Source of the DNA: an uncultured Bacteroidales bacterium
GTDB lineage: Bacteria; Bacteroidota; Bacteroidia; Bacteroidales; UBA932
Assembly: GCA_947305045.1 (NCBI GenBank)
Contig: CAMZCW010000001.1
Span: 13,733-77,732 of the forward strand
Reading direction: 5' to 3'
Length of the DNA stretch: 64,000 bases
Shown: piece by piece, positions 28,704 through 36,335 of the stretch
Layout: the number at the start of each line of letters is the position of its first letter
How positions within the stretch are numbered: position 1 is the first letter of the stretch
The notes under the pieces: model-generated
Seen by the model: only the letters and a program-made list of their open reading frames with translations
Told to the model about the DNA's origin: nothing
The model's database searches: none
Position numbers and translations under genes: made by a program

Positions 28704-29999
28704 ATGATACAGGAATTGAGATTCAAGAACTTTTTGTCATTCCGAGATGAAGCCATCTTTAGCTTTGAACCCACAAAGGATGAACCCATCAACCGCGTGG
28801 CCACGATGGCCGACGGAACCAAACTTCTCCGGTTTGCTGTCGTGTTTGGAGCGAACGCCTCCGGCAAGTCAAACTTTTTGGAGGTGCTAGATTTTCTGCG
28901 TCGATTTTGGACGCAGGTCCCCAGAAGGAACGACCTGTCAACACGAGTGGTTCCTTTCCTCCTGGATAAAGACACCCCGTCTGAGGACTCTGTCTTCGAG
29001 ATGAAGTTCTACGTGGGCGATGTCCGCTATTGGTACAAACTCAGCCTCAACAAGGAACGGGTATCCCACGAATCTTTGTACTTCTATGATTACCCCTCCC
29101 CTCAACCTACTCGAATCTTCTGGCGCGAGTACTCCGAGGGCCAGTCTGTTGTCAAGTTCAATCCTGCTGCCGTAAAACTTAAGGCTGCGGAGATTGATGC
29201 TCTCAACCTCAATTGCTGGAAAAACATGTCGTTCTTCGCCTCTTTAACGAAGGTAAACATAACCATTGAACGCATCAATGACGTTATTCGCTGGATCAAG
29301 GAGAAGCTTATGCCGGGCATTAACCGCGGGACAGAGCTTTCCGGCTACGCAAAGGAGAAAATGCTTAAAGATGAAGATTTCCGGAATTACTTAACCTCCT
29401 TCATCAAAACTGCCGACTTAAGAATCGCCGAAGTCAATGTAAAAGAAACCGCTCACGCTCTGAATGAGCAACAACTCAAGATGGTCTCTGAATCTACCTT
29501 AGACGAAGAACTAAAAGCCGAAATCCTTTCCAGCGGTTCTATTAAAGACATTGATACTGGCTTCAAAGTGCGAGTCAAGAACGCTCGTGGAGAAGAAGAG
29601 TATATTCTCCCCGAAAACAGACAATCAGATGGAACTACCCGCGTTATTGAGATTGAATCTGCCATTTACGCTACAATTAAGGAACAGGCCTTCCTGCATG
29701 TGGATGAGATAGAAGCCTCGCTACATCCTTCCCTGCTGGATTTCGTACTCAACGAATTCCTGAAAGTGAACGACAATCGCTCTCAGCTGCTTGTTACTAC
29801 CCATTATGACCCGCTGTTGGATAGCCTTGATGTGAATGACCTCTTCGGCAAAGACTCGGTCTGGTTCACCGAGAAGAAGGAGGATGGAAATACCGAGCTT
29901 TATCCCCTAACCGATTTCAAGGGACTCGGCAAACTGTCTTCTATCCGCAAGTCTTACAAGAACGGACAGTTTGGTGCCGTTCCCGAAATATACGTTTAA
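28704..29999 (+). CDS. RloA/AbiLi-like AAA ATPase of a phage-defence pair
   Basis: This 431-residue SMC/ABC-like ATPase starts MIQELRFKNFLSFRDE, the usual opening of this group. Walker A is GANASGKSN (about 49-57). Further on come the signature-like region (ENRQSDGTTRV, about 310), Walker B (LHVDEIEASLHP, about 333-344) and the switch His (LLVTTHYDPLLD). The adjacent gene encodes an RloB-type Toprim protein; such pairs are known as RloA/RloB and as AbiLi/AbiLii abortive-infection systems, with architecture parallel to PARIS (AriA/AriB). It probably senses infection through ATP hydrolysis and controls its partner. A candidate promoter and a long palindrome lie directly upstream. Base composition is lower in GC than the flanking loci, fitting acquired DNA. 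Confidence 0.85.
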   Translation: MIQELRFKNFLSFRDEAIFSFEPTKDEPINRVATMADGTKLLRFAVVFGANASGKSNFLEVLDFLRRFWTQVPRRNDLSTRVVPFLLDKDTPSEDSVFEMKFYVGDVRYWYKLSLNKERVSHESLYFYDYPSPQPTRIFWREYSEGQSVVKFNPAAVKLKAAEIDALNLNCWKNMSFFASLTKVNITIERINDVIRWIKEKLMPGINRGTELSGYAKEKMLKDEDFRNYLTSFIKTADLRIAEVNVKETAHALNEQQLKMVSESTLDEELKAEILSSGSIKDIDTGFKVRVKNARGEEEYILPENRQSDGTTRVIEIESAIYATIKEQAFLHVDEIEASLHPSLLDFVLNEFLKVNDNRSQLLVTTHYDPLLDSLDVNDLFGKDSVWFTEKKEDGNTELYPLTDFKGLGKLSSIRKSYKNGQFGAVPEIYV

Positions 30000-30003
30000 G
30001 GTT

Positions 30004-30600
30004 ATGGCGAGAGTTAGGAAAGAACGTGAGATAAAACGCTCACGAATCACGGTTATTGGAGAAGGCCTTACCGAACGTTGGTATTTTGATCATCTTCGTA
30101 CGATCAAGGGATATAAATATGACTGCAAGCCGCGTTTTTTTGCGCATCAATCATACGAGGAGATGGAAAAGCTCATTGACTGGGTGCTTCAAAACGGTGG
30201 CATTGCCGTATGTGTTTGTGATGCAGACATAACCCGGACGAATGAGGAGCGAAGCAAGAAACTCCAGGATATGAAAGGACGCTACGCAAAAAATGATCGC
30301 GTGTTCATTTGCGATAGCATGCCGTCCATCGAGTTCTGGTTTCTGATTCATTACATGAATACCCAGAAATATTTCAAAGATTCAGACGCTGTCATTAAGG
30401 TCTTGAAAAAGTATCTTCCAGGGTATGAGAAGACCGGCTCATTCTTGGAAAAGTTGTCCTGGGTCGCAGACTTGTGTGCAGATAACCACTTAAAAGAAGC
30501 CTGCGAGCGAGCCGCCCTGATAAAACCTGGAAATGAGTCCTACTCAGAAATATTTCATGCAATCAATCTCTTTACGGAGACAGCATCTCCAAACAAATAG
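30004..30600 (+). CDS. RloB/AbiLii-like Toprim effector
   Basis: This 198-residue protein starts at the ATG at 30004, 4 bases after the ATPase stop; a frame extension upstream to 29971 overlaps the ATPase and is rejected. The RloB domain is visible: VIGEGLTERWYFDHL (metal-binding Glu of the Toprim fold, about 17-30), CVCDADIT (DxD, about 75-80) and SMPSIEFWFLIHY, the conserved family block. The fold is that of a metal-dependent nuclease or nucleic-acid-binding effector. As the second gene of an RloA/RloB (AbiL-like) pair it is the likely toxic arm, held in check or triggered by the ATPase. Activity against phage is inferred from the family. Confidence 0.86.
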   Translation: MARVRKEREIKRSRITVIGEGLTERWYFDHLRTIKGYKYDCKPRFFAHQSYEEMEKLIDWVLQNGGIAVCVCDADITRTNEERSKKLQDMKGRYAKNDRVFICDSMPSIEFWFLIHYMNTQKYFKDSDAVIKVLKKYLPGYEKTGSFLEKLSWVADLCADNHLKEACERAALIKPGNESYSEIFHAINLFTETASPNK

Positions 30601-30690
30601 GTAATAAGCCTTCTCTAAAGTATCATCCAAGACAATCCAAAGATTGTCTTTTTTGTCCCCTCCTTCAAATATAATCGCGGATTGGCATTC

Positions 30691-30924
30691 CTATGGCAAC
30701 ATGAATGGTTCAATTGCCTTCGCCCATTTATATAAGCTTCCGGCAGAAGATGAACTCCATCCCGAGATATTTCCATTGGCAGTTCATTTTTTACGGCTAA
30801 AACAGATAACAAATCTATGTATCCGCAGTTATGACTCTCGGCAATGTGCTCAATCACAGTATTCGCCCATTGAATCTTCTCATTATTGGTTTTCCTTTGA
30901 TTATCTTTGGCAAAATATGATTTG
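30691..30924 (-). pseudogene. Remnant of an SGNH/GDSL hydrolase (C-terminal end, frameshifted)
   Basis: On the minus strand, codons from about 30924 encode SYFAKDNQRKTNNEKIQWAN, then a stretch containing CGYIDLLSVL and ISRDGVHLLPEAYI. DGVHL carries the Asp-x-x-His pair that closes the SGNH catalytic triad. Near 30715 one base is missing: reading on in the next frame gives KWAKAIEPFMLP and a stop (TAG at 30691-30693), the expected C-terminal helix of such enzymes. There is no N-terminal half (Ser block GDS), and an in-frame stop lies at 30951-30953. It is therefore a decayed fragment, about one third of a typical 220-residue enzyme, now lying between defence-type genes. Confidence 0.75.
30902..30909 (+). 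promoter_or_regulatory. Candidate -7 box for the ORF6N gene
   Basis: TATCTTTG matches TAnnTTTG and lies 20 bases before the ORF6N start codon. No matching -33 box was found, so this is tentative. Confidence 0.35.
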
Positions 30925-30929
30925 AAGCT

Positions 30930-31895
30930 ATGGCAAAGAAGGAAAAAGGGCTAAACAATGATAAGGAGGCTATCGCAAAAAGCGATAACCTGCATCAAAG
31001 TAACAATCAGTTGAGTATAGTCCCTATAGAGAAGAGAATTTTTTTGGTTCGGGACACGCAGGTTATGATTGACCTGGACCTTGCATCCTTGTATGATGTA
31101 GAGAATCGCTCTTTAAGGCAGGCCGTCAGGAGAAATCTCGACAGTTTTCCCGATGATTTCATGTTCCGGCTTTCACAAAACGAGGCTAACGACTTGATAG
31201 CCAGAGGGGTGTCACAATCTGTGATACCCCCTGGTTACAATACTGGCGGGGCAGAAATGTATGCCTTTACAGAACAAGGTGTAGCCATGCTTGCCACCGT
31301 CTTAAAAAGTCCAAAGGCAAGGGCTGTAAGCATTGACATCATGCGGGCATTTGTTGCCATGCGTCATTTCTTAATGTCAAATGCCCAGGTCTTTCAACGC
31401 CTGGACAGACTTGAGATTCGCCAATTGGAAACAGAGCACAAGATTGAACAGGTTTTTGCCAAGCTTGACGAAGGGGCCGAAGACAATAAGCAGTGCATCT
31501 TCTTTGATGGACAGGTATATGATGCTTACGAATTTATCTGTAATCTGATAAAAAGCGCCACCACTCGTATCGTCCTCATCGATAACTATGTAGATTATAC
31601 CGTTCTTACTATGCTGGACAAGCGGGAGCCTGGCGTGGATGCGACCATCTATACGCAAAAAGCGGGCGACCAGTTTAAACTGGACATTGCAAAACATGAT
31701 GCCCAGTATCCGCCTATTCCGGTTTGGATCTTCAAGATGTCCCATGACAGATTCCTCATCATTGATGATCGGGTATATCATGTGGGGGCCTCGATTAAAG
31801 ACCTTGGCAAGAAGTGGTTTGCCGTGTCCATCATGGAAGCTCAGGACGCCAACGTTATCATTACCCGGCTGCAGGCGGACTCTTCAAGCATCTAA
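30930..31895 (+). CDS. ORF6N DNA-binding protein with phospholipase-D-like C-terminus
   Basis: This 321-residue protein has an ORF6N domain at about 30-150 (VRDTQVMIDLDLASLYDVENRSLRQAVRRN marks the region; FTEQGVAMLATVLKS follows), as in phage antirepressor-type proteins. After a helical linker (about 150-185) comes a domain with LIKSATTRIVLIDNYVD and HDRFLIIDD-VYHVGASIKDLG. The HxR/K-x4-D arrangement followed by GS/GAS resembles one HKD phosphodiesterase half site, with Arg replacing the usual Lys. The combination is found in Bacteroidales accessory regions; its role is not established and could be transcriptional control linked to defence or to a mobile element. A candidate -7 box lies 20 bases upstream. 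Confidence 0.8.
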   Translation: MAKKEKGLNNDKEAIAKSDNLHQSNNQLSIVPIEKRIFLVRDTQVMIDLDLASLYDVENRSLRQAVRRNLDSFPDDFMFRLSQNEANDLIARGVSQSVIPPGYNTGGAEMYAFTEQGVAMLATVLKSPKARAVSIDIMRAFVAMRHFLMSNAQVFQRLDRLEIRQLETEHKIEQVFAKLDEGAEDNKQCIFFDGQVYDAYEFICNLIKSATTRIVLIDNYVDYTVLTMLDKREPGVDATIYTQKAGDQFKLDIAKHDAQYPPIPVWIFKMSHDRFLIIDDRVYHVGASIKDLGKKWFAVSIMEAQDANVIITRLQADSSSI

Positions 31896-32037
31896 AACGG
31901 GCATTTCATGCGTCGTTTCATCGCCTAAAGCCAGAGATAATTTGGAATTCTCATAAAAAGCATTTTTGTGCAGTTTTGGACTTGCTCCCATATTAGGCAG
32001 TCTTTTTGTATGTATTCTTGTATGCAGAAAAAGAAAA

Positions 32038-32064
32038 TCGCTGAAACTCAATGAGTTTCAGCGA
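32038..32064 (-). terminator. Intrinsic terminator behind the tRNA 3' end
   Basis: A perfect 13-bp inverted repeat (TCGCTGAAACTCA / TGAGTTTCAGCGA) is followed on the minus strand by TTTTCTTTTT. It lies 6 bases after the tRNA 3' fragment on the same strand, so it is the original terminator of that tRNA gene. Confidence 0.85.
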
Positions 32065-32070
32065 CTTCTG

Positions 32071-32090
32071 TGGAGGTAGTCGGATTCGAA
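32071..32090 (-). other. tRNA 3'-end fragment, likely attachment site (att) of the integrase element
   Basis: Read on the minus strand this is TTCGAAT (T loop), CCGAC (3' T stem), TACCTCC (3' acceptor strand) and A (discriminator); no encoded CCA. The 5' parts of the T stem and of the tRNA are absent: sequence beyond 32090 does not pair. Tyrosine integrases commonly insert at tRNA 3' ends, and an integrase gene begins 136 bases away, so this marks the element boundary. The acceptor implies a parent tRNA starting GGAGGTA, expected intact at the other junction. Confidence 0.7.
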
Positions 32091-32118
32091 TTAAAAATGC
32101 AAAACCGTCCACAGACCC

Positions 32119-32149
32119 TTGTTTAAATGATTCCTATTGCGTATTTTTG
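32119..32149 (+). promoter_or_regulatory. Integrase promoter
   Basis: A -33 TTG (32119-32121) is separated by 20 bases from TATTTTTG (32142-32149), an exact match to the -7 TAnnTTTG. The inferred transcript start is within the following hairpin, giving an approximately 70-base leader before the integrase ATG. Confidence 0.6.
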
Positions 32150-32150
32150 C

Positions 32151-32174
32151 AGGCGGAGGTATTTGACTCCGCCT
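32151..32174 (+). promoter_or_regulatory. Leader hairpin before the integrase (possible attenuator)
   Basis: An 8-bp GC-rich stem (AGGCGGAG / CTCCGCCT, loop of 8) is followed by GTTTTTGGG. It lies between the promoter and the integrase ATG and could end transcription early or control integrase expression. Confidence 0.5.
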
Positions 32175-32225
32175 GTTTTTGGGATATTTTTGGGATACGA
32201 TTGAAAGTTCTGGAGGAACCGAAAA

Positions 32226-33602
32226 ATGAAAATAAAGCGCAATGCAGCATTCAAGCTTTTTACCTATGGTAAAAACAAGGACAAGTACCAGATCCGCCTG
32301 AGAGTAACGTTCAACAGTCAGCGGATAGATCTTGGTACAAACTGCCAGATTAACTTCCTGGGGGCCTGGGACAATGAAAATGAGCTGGTACGACCTGGTT
32401 ATAAAGGCCCGAAGGGAGAGACGACTATTACCATCAATGACGAATTACGCAAGTGTAAGGATGCCATCGATATGGTGTTCCAGTACTATGAAGTGAACGA
32501 TAAGATTCCTACTCCTTCGGAAGTGCAGGCAGCTTTCAAAGAACGGATGGCGGGAATTCTTCCCAAACGTCCGGAACCGGAACCCAAGAAAAAGGAAAAA
32601 CAGCCCAAAGAACCGGACCTTTTCACCGTTTTCGATGAATTCACACGCAAATGCGGGGAGAAAAACGCCTGGACAGAGGCCACGTTTGATAAAATGGCAG
32701 CTATCCGGAACGATCTGATGAACTTCTGCCCTAAAGCCAAGCTCTCCGGACTGGACGAAGACACGCTCACCGGTTTTGTCGGCTACCTGCGGGACAGCAA
32801 GGTTATCTATCCCGCGCGCGTGAAAAAGAATAAGGAAGGGGAAGAAGATGAAAAAGAAAAGAAGCCCGTGCGCATCGGCCTGAACAACACCACCATCCGG
32901 AAGAAGCTGGAGTACCTCACCTGGTTCCTGCGCTGGGCCAGGGACAATGGCTATGCGGTGAACCCGGCCTTCAAGACCTACAAACCCACCCTGAAGCAAA
33001 CGCAGAACAAGGTCATCTACCTCACAAAAGAGGAGCTCGCCAAAATCCGGGACCTGGACCTTAGTGCCGCACCCCGCCTGGAGCCCGTCCGCGACATCTT
33101 CTTATTCTGCTGCCTTACCAGTCTTCGCCATTCCGATGCCGATAACCTTAGAAAAACCGACGTCAAGGGCGACCACATAGAAGTGACAACCATCAAAACG
33201 GGAGACAGCGTATCCATCAAATTGAACAAAACCGCCCAGACTATCCTGGAAAAGTATAAGGATATCCCCTTCCCCGGAAATCGGGCCCTGCCCAGTTTCA
33301 CCAACCAGGCCATGAACCGCAGCATCAAAGACCTCTGCCAACTGGCCGGAATTGATGAGGCGATTCGCATAACCACCTATAAAGGCAACGTCCGCAAGGA
33401 TGAGGTCCATCCCAAATGGGAGCTAGTCGGCACCCATACCGGCCGCCGCACCTTCATCGTGCATGCCCTCTCCATGGGCATATCCCCCAGTGTTGTCATG
33501 AAATGGACCGGCCACAGCGATTACAAGGCCATGAAGCCATACATCGACATCGTGGATGCCGCAAAAGATGAAGCAATGGCCAAATTCGACGATTTGTTGT
33601 AG
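32226..33602 (+). CDS. Tyrosine recombinase / integrase of a mobile element
   Basis: This 458-residue phage-type integrase of the Bacteroidales kind has an arm-binding-like N-terminus (about 1-100), a core-binding SAM-like region (about 120-240, interrupted by a Lys/Glu-rich insertion near 200), and a catalytic domain. Catalytic residues are visible: Arg in TSLRHSD (about 299), HTGRR (His404, Arg407), GHSD (His430) and the nucleophile Tyr in MKPYIDI (about Tyr439). It should integrate and excise the element at the tRNA 3' end lying 136 bases upstream. Transcription points into the element, as usual. The whole protein appears intact. Confidence 0.95.
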   Translation: MKIKRNAAFKLFTYGKNKDKYQIRLRVTFNSQRIDLGTNCQINFLGAWDNENELVRPGYKGPKGETTITINDELRKCKDAIDMVFQYYEVNDKIPTPSEVQAAFKERMAGILPKRPEPEPKKKEKQPKEPDLFTVFDEFTRKCGEKNAWTEATFDKMAAIRNDLMNFCPKAKLSGLDEDTLTGFVGYLRDSKVIYPARVKKNKEGEEDEKEKKPVRIGLNNTTIRKKLEYLTWFLRWARDNGYAVNPAFKTYKPTLKQTQNKVIYLTKEELAKIRDLDLSAAPRLEPVRDIFLFCCLTSLRHSDADNLRKTDVKGDHIEVTTIKTGDSVSIKLNKTAQTILEKYKDIPFPGNRALPSFTNQAMNRSIKDLCQLAGIDEAIRITTYKGNVRKDEVHPKWELVGTHTGRRTFIVHALSMGISPSVVMKWTGHSDYKAMKPYIDIVDAAKDEAMAKFDDLL

Positions 33603-33644
33603 GAATTGAGGAAGAATGATTAACTTCGCAAAAATGATTGTATT

Positions 33645-35162
33645 ATGGCTCTGCCGATAAGCATAGAAAGACTACTGGACGGCCACACCGTTGAAGGACA
33701 CCGGATTGAGTTTAAGCAAGGATGGAATCCTGCCCCAATCTACAGGACCATTTGCGCATTCGCCAACGATATCGCCAATGAAGGCGGCGGATATATTGTA
33801 GTTGGCGTGGATGAAAAGAATGGGCTTCCTGTTCGGCCCGTAATGGGGATACCTATTGAGGAAATTGAGCCCATCGGTAAGGAGATGGTGGCCTTTGACA
33901 ACCTGATTAATCCCGTTTACCATCCCAAAACCAGCGTGGAGGATATAGACGGTAAGAAAGTCTTTGTCATCTGGTGCCCTGCCGGTCAGGACCGTCCCTA
34001 TGAAGTGCCTGACGATGTAAATGCTAAGGAGAAAAAGTACAATTATCGGGTACGCTATAACTCTTCGTCCATTGTTCCCAAAGGAGAAATGTTCCGGGAT
34101 CTGATGGACCTTGCGAACAATGTCCCTTATGATGACAGGGCCAACACATCGGCTAGCATAGCTGATGTCTCCCAGACACTGGTGAGGGATTTCCTGGTTA
34201 AAACCGGGAGCAAGCTCGCCGGGCAGATTGAAACAGAGCCATTCCGGGACATCCTTGATGCAATGGAACTCTTGGCAGGTCCCCGTGAAGCCATTTATCC
34301 CAGGAATATCGCCTTGATGATGTTCAATGACCATCCGGAAAAGTTCTTCCCCTATCTGCAGGTGGACATTACCATTTTCCCAAAGGGTAAGCAACAGGAT
34401 CCCGATAACTTCATCGAAGTGCCATCCATCAAGGGGCCCATTGATAGCATCTATCGCAAAACAATGGCCTACTTGGAGACCAATGTCATCAAGGAGAATG
34501 TCCAGAAGCGCGACTATAAGGCAGAGGCCGATCGCTCTTTCAACTATCCGATTCATGCATTGGAAGAAATCATCGGGAATGCTCTATACCACTACAATTA
34601 CCGGCAGCGGGAACCTATCACCATCGAGATTGAGCCCGATGCCATGTACATCAGTAATCCGGGCGGCCCGGACAGATCTTTGAAACCGGCCGATTTCACC
34701 AAAGGCATCGTTCGTCCCCGCCAGTATCGTAACCGCAGGATTGGCGATTTCTTTAAGGAGCTGGATATTACCGAAGGGAAGTCCACCGGCATCCCCACCA
34801 TTACTGCGGCTATGCAGAAGAACGGCTCTCCGGCCGTAAAGTATGAATTCGACGATTCATATTCCTGGTTCATGGCCACTGTCCCGGTGCATCCTGTGTT
34901 CTTGAATGACACTGTAAATGATACATTAAATGATACAATAAATGATACTTTAAAAGGTGTTCAACTATCTGTCCGTCAAAAAGATATCGTTTTCTTGATG
35001 GAAAAGAATGATAGAATAACGATAGATGAAATAAAGTCTCATTTTAAAGTATCACGACCCACCATCAATCGCGATATTCTCATGCTTAAGAAGGCTGGCA
35101 TATTGCAAAGAGTCCAGAGCAAAAAGACGGGCTATTGGCTTATACTAAAGAAGATTAAGTAA
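33645..35162 (+). CDS. AlbA_2/Schlafen-type ATP-binding protein with winged helix
   Basis: This 505-residue protein has an AlbA_2 (Schlafen AAA_4-like) domain at about 10-130 (HRIEFKQGWNP, EGGGYIVVGVDEKNG), a GHKL-like ATPase region at about 300-400 (LEEIIGNALYHYNY) and a C-terminal helix-turn-helix at about 445-500 (ITIDEIKSHFKVSRPTINRD). Between them lies a tandem repeat of four NDT[VLI]-type units (about 421-436). Proteins of this type are annotated as ATP-binding or transcriptional regulators and occur in islands and defence regions. It is followed after 8 bases by a small membrane protein gene. A TTG / 21 bases / TAACTTCG promoter-like pair lies at 33597-33628. Role unknown. Confidence 0.8.
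   Translation: MALPISIERLLDGHTVEGHRIEFKQGWNPAPIYRTICAFANDIANEGGGYIVVGVDEKNGLPVRPVMGIPIEEIEPIGKEMVAFDNLINPVYHPKTSVEDIDGKKVFVIWCPAGQDRPYEVPDDVNAKEKKYNYRVRYNSSSIVPKGEMFRDLMDLANNVPYDDRANTSASIADVSQTLVRDFLVKTGSKLAGQIETEPFRDILDAMELLAGPREAIYPRNIALMMFNDHPEKFFPYLQVDITIFPKGKQQDPDNFIEVPSIKGPIDSIYRKTMAYLETNVIKENVQKRDYKAEADRSFNYPIHALEEIIGNALYHYNYRQREPITIEIEPDAMYISNPGGPDRSLKPADFTKGIVRPRQYRNRRIGDFFKELDITEGKSTGIPTITAAMQKNGSPAVKYEFDDSYSWFMATVPVHPVFLNDTVNDTLNDTINDTLKGVQLSVRQKDIVFLMEKNDRITIDEIKSHFKVSRPTINRDILMLKKAGILQRVQSKKTGYWLILKKIK
34905..34952 (+). repeat. Tandem repeat, four 12-base units, coding
   Basis: Units start at 34905, 34917, 34929 and 34941, each AATGA(C/T)AC plus four bases, encoding Asn-Asp-Thr-Val/Leu/Ile. 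Because the unit is a multiple of three, copy-number change would alter only linker length between the ATPase-like and DNA-binding parts. Confidence 0.9.
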
Positions 35163-35170
35163 TCTAACAT

Positions 35171-35824
35171 ATGGCTATGGCACCCCTCAAAGACATCCTC
35201 AAACAATACCGCACCCTTCTCCGCCGCTCGGATGCCCGGTGGAGGAAGCTGCTGTGCCCCTATCCCATAGACCCGGAGGCGCAGCAGTCCGATGACGTAA
35301 GATGGCGCGCAAGATACAATTGGTTTATCTGGATTGTCCTGGGTTCTTTGGGGATTCTTGCCGAGATTCTTGTCTTCCCCCAGATTGACAAGATGCTTAT
35401 GATACCCCTTCTCTTGTTCGCCTTTTTGCTGGCTTTCTGTGCCATTATGCAGAATTCCCGCATCAAAAAGAGCCCTGCGGGCCGAAAAGAGAAGGCAAAA
35501 CTGGCCAGTTTTGAAGAATGTTTCGTCAAAAAGGAGGATTACGCCAAAGTGGACCAGTACATCCGTGGCTCTTTCTCTTCGTCTTCCAAGATGAAATCCG
35601 GCCAGGCCATTGCGCTCATCATGGCCATTCGTGAGGCCGGCATGTCCAACGAGGGCGAAGCGCCGCTGGCCAGCTTCCTCATCAAGGATTATGGCTCCCT
35701 TGGTATCCTTAGCTTCGACTCGGTGCGCGCAGCTACAAGTGCCAAACGTGACAATGAGAAGAAGGCCGCTGTCATGTCTGTCATAGCTCCCGACAAGCCT
35801 GGTCTTCCAAATACTTCCAAATAA
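35171..35824 (+). CDS. Hypothetical membrane protein with two membrane helices
   Basis: This 217-residue protein has a basic N-terminus and two adjacent membrane segments (WFIWIVLGSLGILAEILVF, about 50-69; MLMIPLLLFAFLLAFCAIM, about 75-93), then a soluble C-terminal domain of about 120 residues with a regular basic/helical look (KSGQAIALIMAIREAG). No family was recognised. The gene starts 8 bases after the AlbA_2-type gene, so the two are probably one operon. An ATG six bases later (35177) is an equally possible start. It could be a partner of the AlbA_2 protein or unrelated cargo of the element. Confidence 0.65.
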   Translation: MAMAPLKDILKQYRTLLRRSDARWRKLLCPYPIDPEAQQSDDVRWRARYNWFIWIVLGSLGILAEILVFPQIDKMLMIPLLLFAFLLAFCAIMQNSRIKKSPAGRKEKAKLASFEECFVKKEDYAKVDQYIRGSFSSSSKMKSGQAIALIMAIREAGMSNEGEAPLASFLIKDYGSLGILSFDSVRAATSAKRDNEKKAAVMSVIAPDKPGLPNTSK

Positions 35825-35865
35825 ATACAAGTGGATTTTTTAGAAGACAATAGAAGTGTAACTAA

Positions 35866-35895
35866 TTGATACACAAGTAGTTATAAAATAGTTTG
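35866..35895 (+). promoter_or_regulatory. Candidate promoter of the DUF3853 operon
   Basis: TTG (35866-35868), a 20-base spacer, then TAGTTTG (35889-35895), one base short of TAnnTTTG. It lies upstream of the hairpin that precedes the DUF3853 gene and probably drives the 35988-38256 genes. Confidence 0.45.
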
Positions 35896-35917
35896 GCACG
35901 GTTGTTGCCTGTGCTTG

Positions 35918-35960
35918 CAGCCGGATGGATTCACCGCAGAATGCAGTGACCATCCGGCTG
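35918..35960. repeat. Long hairpin upstream of DUF3853
   Basis: An 11-bp stem (CAGCCGGATGG / CCATCCGGCTG) is extended by TCAC / GTGA after a two-base bulge, with an 11-base loop. It lies in the 5' leader 28 bases before the gene. It could regulate expression or be a protein-binding or origin structure of the element. Confidence 0.7.
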
Positions 35961-35987
35961 AAACATATATATAACCATTAAACTTTT

Positions 35988-36335
35988 ATGATCATGGAAA
36001 GACATGACTTTGAAAGACTCCTCCAAAAGATGCTCGTCCAGATGACGGGAGAGGAGCTCGTGACCATCTTCAGGGAGGCCACGACGGTAGGGAAAGATGA
36101 GAACGGCGCTTCGGTGGAAACAACGAAGTACGTCTACGGGATCCAAGACCTTGCGGCGTACATCGGCTGTTGTGCCAGTACCATCTATGATCTTAAGAAG
36201 CGCGGCGTACTGGACGGCGCCATTGTGTCCAAAGTAGGAAAGCGCATTGTTTTCAACGCACCGCTTGCCCGGCAGCTTGCCGATGAGTACCAGCGCCGGC
36301 AGCGCGATGCCCGTCAGGAGGAGGGCCGGTTATGA
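35988..36335 (+). CDS. DUF3853-like helix-turn-helix protein of mobilizable elements
   Basis: This 115-residue protein has an excisionase/MerR-like helix-turn-helix near its middle (VYGIQDLAAYIGCCASTIYDLKKRGVLD marks the region about 50-77), followed by KVGKRIVFNAPLARQLADEY. Small proteins of this DUF3853 type are typical of Bacteroides mobilizable transposons and integrative elements, encoded just before replication/mobilisation genes. It may act as excisionase or as regulator. A second in-frame ATG is at 35994. Its stop overlaps the next start by 4 bases (ATGA). Confidence 0.75.
   Translation: MIMERHDFERLLQKMLVQMTGEELVTIFREATTVGKDENGASVETTKYVYGIQDLAAYIGCCASTIYDLKKRGVLDGAIVSKVGKRIVFNAPLARQLADEYQRRQRDARQEEGRL

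Larger units (their letters stand above)
31896..32225. other. Junction region between chromosome-side genes and the integrase element
   Basis: This 330-base gap carries, in order, a tRNA-type terminator hairpin, the 3' end of a tRNA gene, the integrase promoter and a leader hairpin, each listed separately. No protein-coding frame was supported. Confidence 0.7.

Noticed and set aside
29971..30003. Extended start of the RloB-like gene
   Set aside because: Overlaps the ATPase gene; the RloB opening fits the ATG at 30004.
32071..32090. Complete tRNA gene
   Set aside because: Only the 3' T-arm and acceptor strand are present; no matching 5' half or anticodon arm nearby.
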